Below, piece by piece: positions 7,905 through 10,335 of a stretch of 10,335 nucleotides of DNA; within the stretch, counting starts at the first letter, position 1, and every line of letters begins with the position of its first letter. The position numbers were made by a program, and so were the translations under genes. This stretch comes from Reyranella sp. (lineage in GTDB: Bacteria; Pseudomonadota; Alphaproteobacteria; Reyranellales; Reyranellaceae), in NCBI GenBank assembly GCA_030679805.1, contig JAUXST010000091.1, positions 1-10,335 on the forward strand, written 5' to 3'. The notes beneath the pieces are model-generated. The model made no database searches. It had not been told where the DNA came from and saw only the letters and a program-made list of their open reading frames with translations.

Positions 7905-7941
7905 TTCAGTGACTGACACTCACTCGCATTTGGGGGCTGAA

Positions 7942-8979
7942 GTGAAGCGACGCATCTTGATGACTACTGGGCTGTCGGCCGGCCTCGGTCTGATGTTGAT
8001 GCCACGGCGCTCGCAGGCGCAGGGCGCGACGCTCAACCTCTACTCCGCACGGCACTACAGCACCGACGAGGCGCTGTACGGCAACTTTGCCGATCTGACC
8101 GGCATCAAGATCAACCGTATCGACGCCGAGCCCGATCCGCTGGTCGAGCGGCTCAAGGCCGAGGGCGACAGGAGCCCATGCGACGTGCTGATCACCACCG
8201 ATGCCGGCCGGATCGAGCGCGCCCGCCAGCTGGGCCTGCTGCAGCCGGTGTCGTCGGCGGTGCTCGCCAAGGCGGTACCGGCGCATTTGCGCGATCCGGA
8301 CAATAACTGGTTCGGCGTGTCCAAGCGTGCGCGGGTGATCCTGTTCAACAAGACGAAGGTCGCAGCCTCGGCGGCGCCGCAGAACTACGAGGACCTCGCC
8401 GATGCCAAGTGGAAAGGCAAGATCCTGATCCGCTCCTCCGGACACATCTACAACCAATCCCTCGTCGGCTCCCTCCTGGCCGCACTCGGGCCGGAGAAGA
8501 CCGAAGCCTGGGCCAAGGGCGTGGCCGGCAATCTGGCGCGACCGCCGCGCGGGGGCGACACCGACCAGATCAAGGGTGTCGCCGCGGGTGAGGCCGAGAT
8601 CTGTGTCGTGAACACCTACTACTACGTCACCCTCATGCGCTCGAAGAAGGCGGAAGACCGCGAGGTCGCCGCCAAGGTCGGTCTGGTGTTCCCCAACCAG
8701 TCGAACCGCGGCACCCACGTCAATATCAGTGGTGGTGCGGTTGCCAAGCATGCGCCCAACAGGGAAGCGGCCGTGAAGTTCCTGGAGTATCTGGTGTCGC
8801 CGCCGGCCCAGAAGTACTTCGCCGAGGGCAACTCGGAGTATCCGGTCGTGGCTGGTGTCGAGTTGTCGGCCGAGCTGAAGTCGCTCGGTACCTTCAAGGA
8901 AGACCAGCTCAACGCCCGCGTCTACGCCCAGAACAACGCCGAGGCGCTCAAGATCATGGACCGGGCGGGCTGGAAATAG
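7942..8979 (+). CDS. fbpA: Ferric-iron ABC transporter substrate-binding protein
   Basis: A 345-residue periplasmic Fe(III)-binding protein of the FbpA/FutA type that delivers iron to the inner-membrane permease. The first 26 residues are a signal peptide: MKRR, a hydrophobic core, then a likely cleavage after SQA (24-26). KRRILM resembles a twin-arginine motif, so Tat export of a folded protein is possible. The mature start LNLYSARHYSTDEAL (31-45) is typical of FutA/IdiA proteins. NTYYYVTLM contains Y226-Y228, the place of the paired tyrosines that bind iron. I start it at GTG 7942 because GGGGG lies 5 bases upstream and the signal peptide then begins correctly; GTG 7909 and TTG 7876 keep the frame but lack a Shine-Dalgarno. 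Its 3' end overlaps the convergent permease gene by 26 bp. Metal preference (iron rather than another cation) is inferred from the motif. Confidence 0.9.
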   Translation: MKRRILMTTGLSAGLGLMLMPRRSQAQGATLNLYSARHYSTDEALYGNFADLTGIKINRIDAEPDPLVERLKAEGDRSPCDVLITTDAGRIERARQLGLLQPVSSAVLAKAVPAHLRDPDNNWFGVSKRARVILFNKTKVAASAAPQNYEDLADAKWKGKILIRSSGHIYNQSLVGSLLAALGPEKTEAWAKGVAGNLARPPRGGDTDQIKGVAAGEAEICVVNTYYYVTLMRSKKAEDREVAAKVGLVFPNQSNRGTHVNISGGAVAKHAPNREAAVKFLEYLVSPPAQKYFAEGNSEYPVVAGVELSAELKSLGTFKEDQLNARVYAQNNAEALKIMDRAGWK

Positions 8980-10335
8980 CCCGGCCCGAGAACGGCGGCG
9001 GCGCCGCAATCGCACGGCTGAGCAGGATCACCGGTACTAGCGAGACGGCGACGATCACGATGGCGCCCACCGCCGCCTGGGCGAGGCGCTCGTCGGACGC
9101 GAATCTGTAGACGCCGACCGCCAGCGTGTCGAAATTGAAGGGCCGGATCAGCAGAGTGGCCGGCAGTTCCTTCAGCACCTCGACGAACGCGATGACACCC
9201 GCCGTCAGCGCTGGTCCACGCAGCATCGGTAGATGGATGTAACGCAGCACCTGACGCGGCCGGGCCCCCAGCACTCGTGCGCTCGAGTCCATCGCCGGAT
9301 CGATGGCGGCAAGGCCCGGCGCGATATTGGCCATGCCGACGGCCAGGAAGCGCACAACATAGGCAACCAACAGCGCGAAGGCCGTGCCGCTCAGCAGCAG
9401 GCCGCTCGGCAGGCCGAACAGGTTTTGCGTCAACCGGTTGATGCCGTGGTCGGCCGCGGCTAGCGGCAGCAGGACACCGACTGCGATCACCGCGCCGGGG
9501 ATGGCATAGCCCAGCGAGGCAAATTCGATCACGCGATTGAGCGAGCGTCGGCGGACGAGGCGGCCGGCGTAGCTCAGGAACAGGGCCAGGGCGACGATGA
9601 GCGCGGCCGCGATCGTCGCCAGCGTGAGGCTGTTGGCGGCATCGGCCAGGAAACGCTGATCGCCGAGCGCCACGCCGGAGGTGAGGGCGAGCCGCGCGAG
9701 ATGGAGCGTGGGCAAGATGAAGCCCATCAGGACGGGCAGGGCGCAGGCCAAGGTGGCCGCGGCTGCCCGCCATGTTCCGAGGGCGACGGGCTCGGCATGG
9801 TGGCGCAGGCCCGAAGCGATGTGGAAGCGGGCACGACCGCGCGACTGGCGCTCGACCAGGATCAGCAGGACCGCGATGGCGATCAGGATCAGCGAGATCT
9901 GTGCCGCGCCCTCGCGGTTGCCCAGCCCGTACCAGGTCCGGTAGATCGCCGTCGTGAAGGTGTGGACGCCGTAATATTGCACGGTGCCGAAGTCGGCCAA
10001 GGTCTCGAGAAGCGCCAGCATCACGCCGGCGGCGATGGCAGGACGTGCCAGCGGCAGGGCGACGCGCCAAAAGGTCCGCCATGGGCCGTGTCCCAGGATA
10101 CGGCTGGCCTCGAGCAGCGGCTGCGACTGCGCCAGGAACGCCGAGCGCGCCGCCAGGTAGACGTAGGGGTAGAGGACGAGCGTAAACAGGAGCGCCACGC
10201 CGCTGGCCGAGCCGAGGTCGGGGAACCAGTAGTCGCAGCGACTCCATCCGGTTGCCGTCCGGTGCGCGGCTTGGAGCGGGCCCGCGAAGGCCTGAAGGTC
10301 GGAGTTGGCATAGCCGATGATGTAGGTCGGAAGCA
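8954..10335 (-). CDS. fbpB: Ferric-iron ABC transporter permease (FbpB type), N-terminus outside window
   Basis: An inner-membrane permease in which two permease domains are fused in one chain, as in FbpB/SfuB iron transporters. The 459 residues seen continue to the right edge with no start; full-length relatives are about 530-570. The upstream-most part reads LPTYIIGYANSD and, further on, DYWFPDLGSASG and LVLYPYVYLAARSAF, the usual first-domain sequence. Two EAA-type coupling loops that touch the ATPase are visible: EASRILGHGPWRTFWRVALP (about 10050-10112) and DSSARVLGARPRQVLRYIHLP (about 9230-9292). Multiple hydrophobic segments surround each. The last 17 or so residues (after LLSRAI) are Pro/Ser-rich and lie over and beside the convergent fbpA end. 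The ATPase subunit (FbpC) is not in the window. It likely works with the adjacent binding protein although it cannot be cotranscribed with it. Confidence 0.92.
   Translation of the reverse strand, partial: LPTYIIGYANSDLQAFAGPLQAAHRTATGWSRCDYWFPDLGSASGVALLFTLVLYPYVYLAARSAFLAQSQPLLEASRILGHGPWRTFWRVALPLARPAIAAGVMLALLETLADFGTVQYYGVHTFTTAIYRTWYGLGNREGAAQISLILIAIAVLLILVERQSRGRARFHIASGLRHHAEPVALGTWRAAAATLACALPVLMGFILPTLHLARLALTSGVALGDQRFLADAANSLTLATIAAALIVALALFLSYAGRLVRRRSLNRVIEFASLGYAIPGAVIAVGVLLPLAAADHGINRLTQNLFGLPSGLLLSGTAFALLVAYVVRFLAVGMANIAPGLAAIDPAMDSSARVLGARPRQVLRYIHLPMLRGPALTAGVIAFVEVLKELPATLLIRPFNFDTLAVGVYRFASDERLAQAAVGAIVIVAVSLVPVILLSRAIAAPPPFSGRAISSPPGP
8962..8988. terminator. GC-rich hairpin at the convergent fbpA/fbpB ends
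   Basis: CGGGCGGGC (8962-8970) pairs with GCCCGGCCCG (8979-8988) with one bulged G, leaving an 8-nt loop TGGAAATA. The fbpA stop codon begins in the loop. No T run follows on either strand, and the stem lies inside the end of both genes, so ribosomes would disturb it. It may serve as a two-way, weak terminator; that role is inferred. Confidence 0.3.

Larger units (their letters stand above)
7717..7941. promoter_or_regulatory. Divergent promoter region between cfa and the iron-binding protein gene
   Basis: A 225-bp non-coding region, more AT-rich in its centre than the flanking genes. From left to right it holds: a near-palindrome over the cfa ribosome binding site (7721-7737), a strong 9-bp hairpin (7745-7767), a candidate cfa promoter (7794-7823), a 9-bp inverted repeat with a 10-nt spacer (7831-7858), a 15-bp Fur/Mur-like palindrome (7866-7880), a candidate promoter for the plus-strand gene (7876-7904), and repeated CAAATGC words. 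The separate sites are listed individually. Confidence 0.7.

Noticed and set aside
7908..7924. AGTGA-N7-TCACT inverted repeat just before the fbpA start
   Set aside because: Only 5-bp arms; such repeats occur often by chance, and it is weaker than the neighbouring palindromes.
7906..9015. A 369-codon minus-strand frame opposite the iron-binding protein gene
   Set aside because: Arg- and Leu-rich shadow; the plus-strand gene has a signal peptide, iron-binding tyrosines and a clear Shine-Dalgarno.
8922..10247. A 441-codon minus-strand frame that overlaps the permease in another frame
   Set aside because: Pro/Arg-rich out-of-frame shadow; the permease frame has membrane segments and two EAA loops.

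Overview
The window is GC-rich, densely coding DNA of an alphaproteobacterium. The protein sequences and the dnaB-alr-radA gene order fit this; the order within the class (Rhodospirillales-like or Rhizobiales-like) cannot be fixed from the window. I see no rRNA, tRNA, CRISPR array, insertion sequence, integrase or other sign of mobile DNA.

Left part (1-6375, all on the minus strand, read right to left): a very tight six-gene run dnaB > alr > mlaE-type permease > mlaF-type ATPase > divergent PCMT-family methyltransferase > radA. The junctions are +8, -4 (GTGA), -4 (ATGA), +2 and +1 nt, so this is almost certainly one operon with coupled translation. It joins genome replication (DnaB) and recombination repair (RadA) with cell-envelope functions: D-alanine for peptidoglycan (Alr) and a phospholipid ABC transporter core (MlaE/MlaF). 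radA runs off the left edge and lacks its last few dozen codons.

Middle (6376-7716): a 102-bp gap with a small hairpin, then cfa (cyclopropane fatty acid synthase), also on the minus strand. cfa may be its own unit; its leader carries two predicted hairpins, one of which overlaps the ribosome binding site.

Divergent regulatory region (7717-7941, 225 bp): this lies between cfa (minus) and a ferric-iron substrate-binding protein gene (plus). It is the most structured non-coding DNA in the window. It holds a 9-bp inverted repeat with a 10-nt spacer, a TGCAAA-N3-TTTGCA palindrome that resembles a Fur/Mur-type operator, and three copies of CAAATGC.

Right part (7942-10335): the iron-binding protein gene (FbpA/FutA type) faces a fused two-domain ferric-iron permease gene (FbpB type) that runs off the right edge. 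The two overlap tail to tail by 26 bp, so the transporter's parts are convergent and not in one operon. The ATPase subunit is not in the window.

Every gene belongs to a known family. I do not see a convincing undescribed multi-gene system. The points most worth a second look are the operator-like sites in the cfa/fbpA intergenic region, the overlapping convergent iron-transport genes, the MlaE/MlaF pair without any MlaD nearby, and the methyltransferase that lacks the usual PCMT active-site motif.
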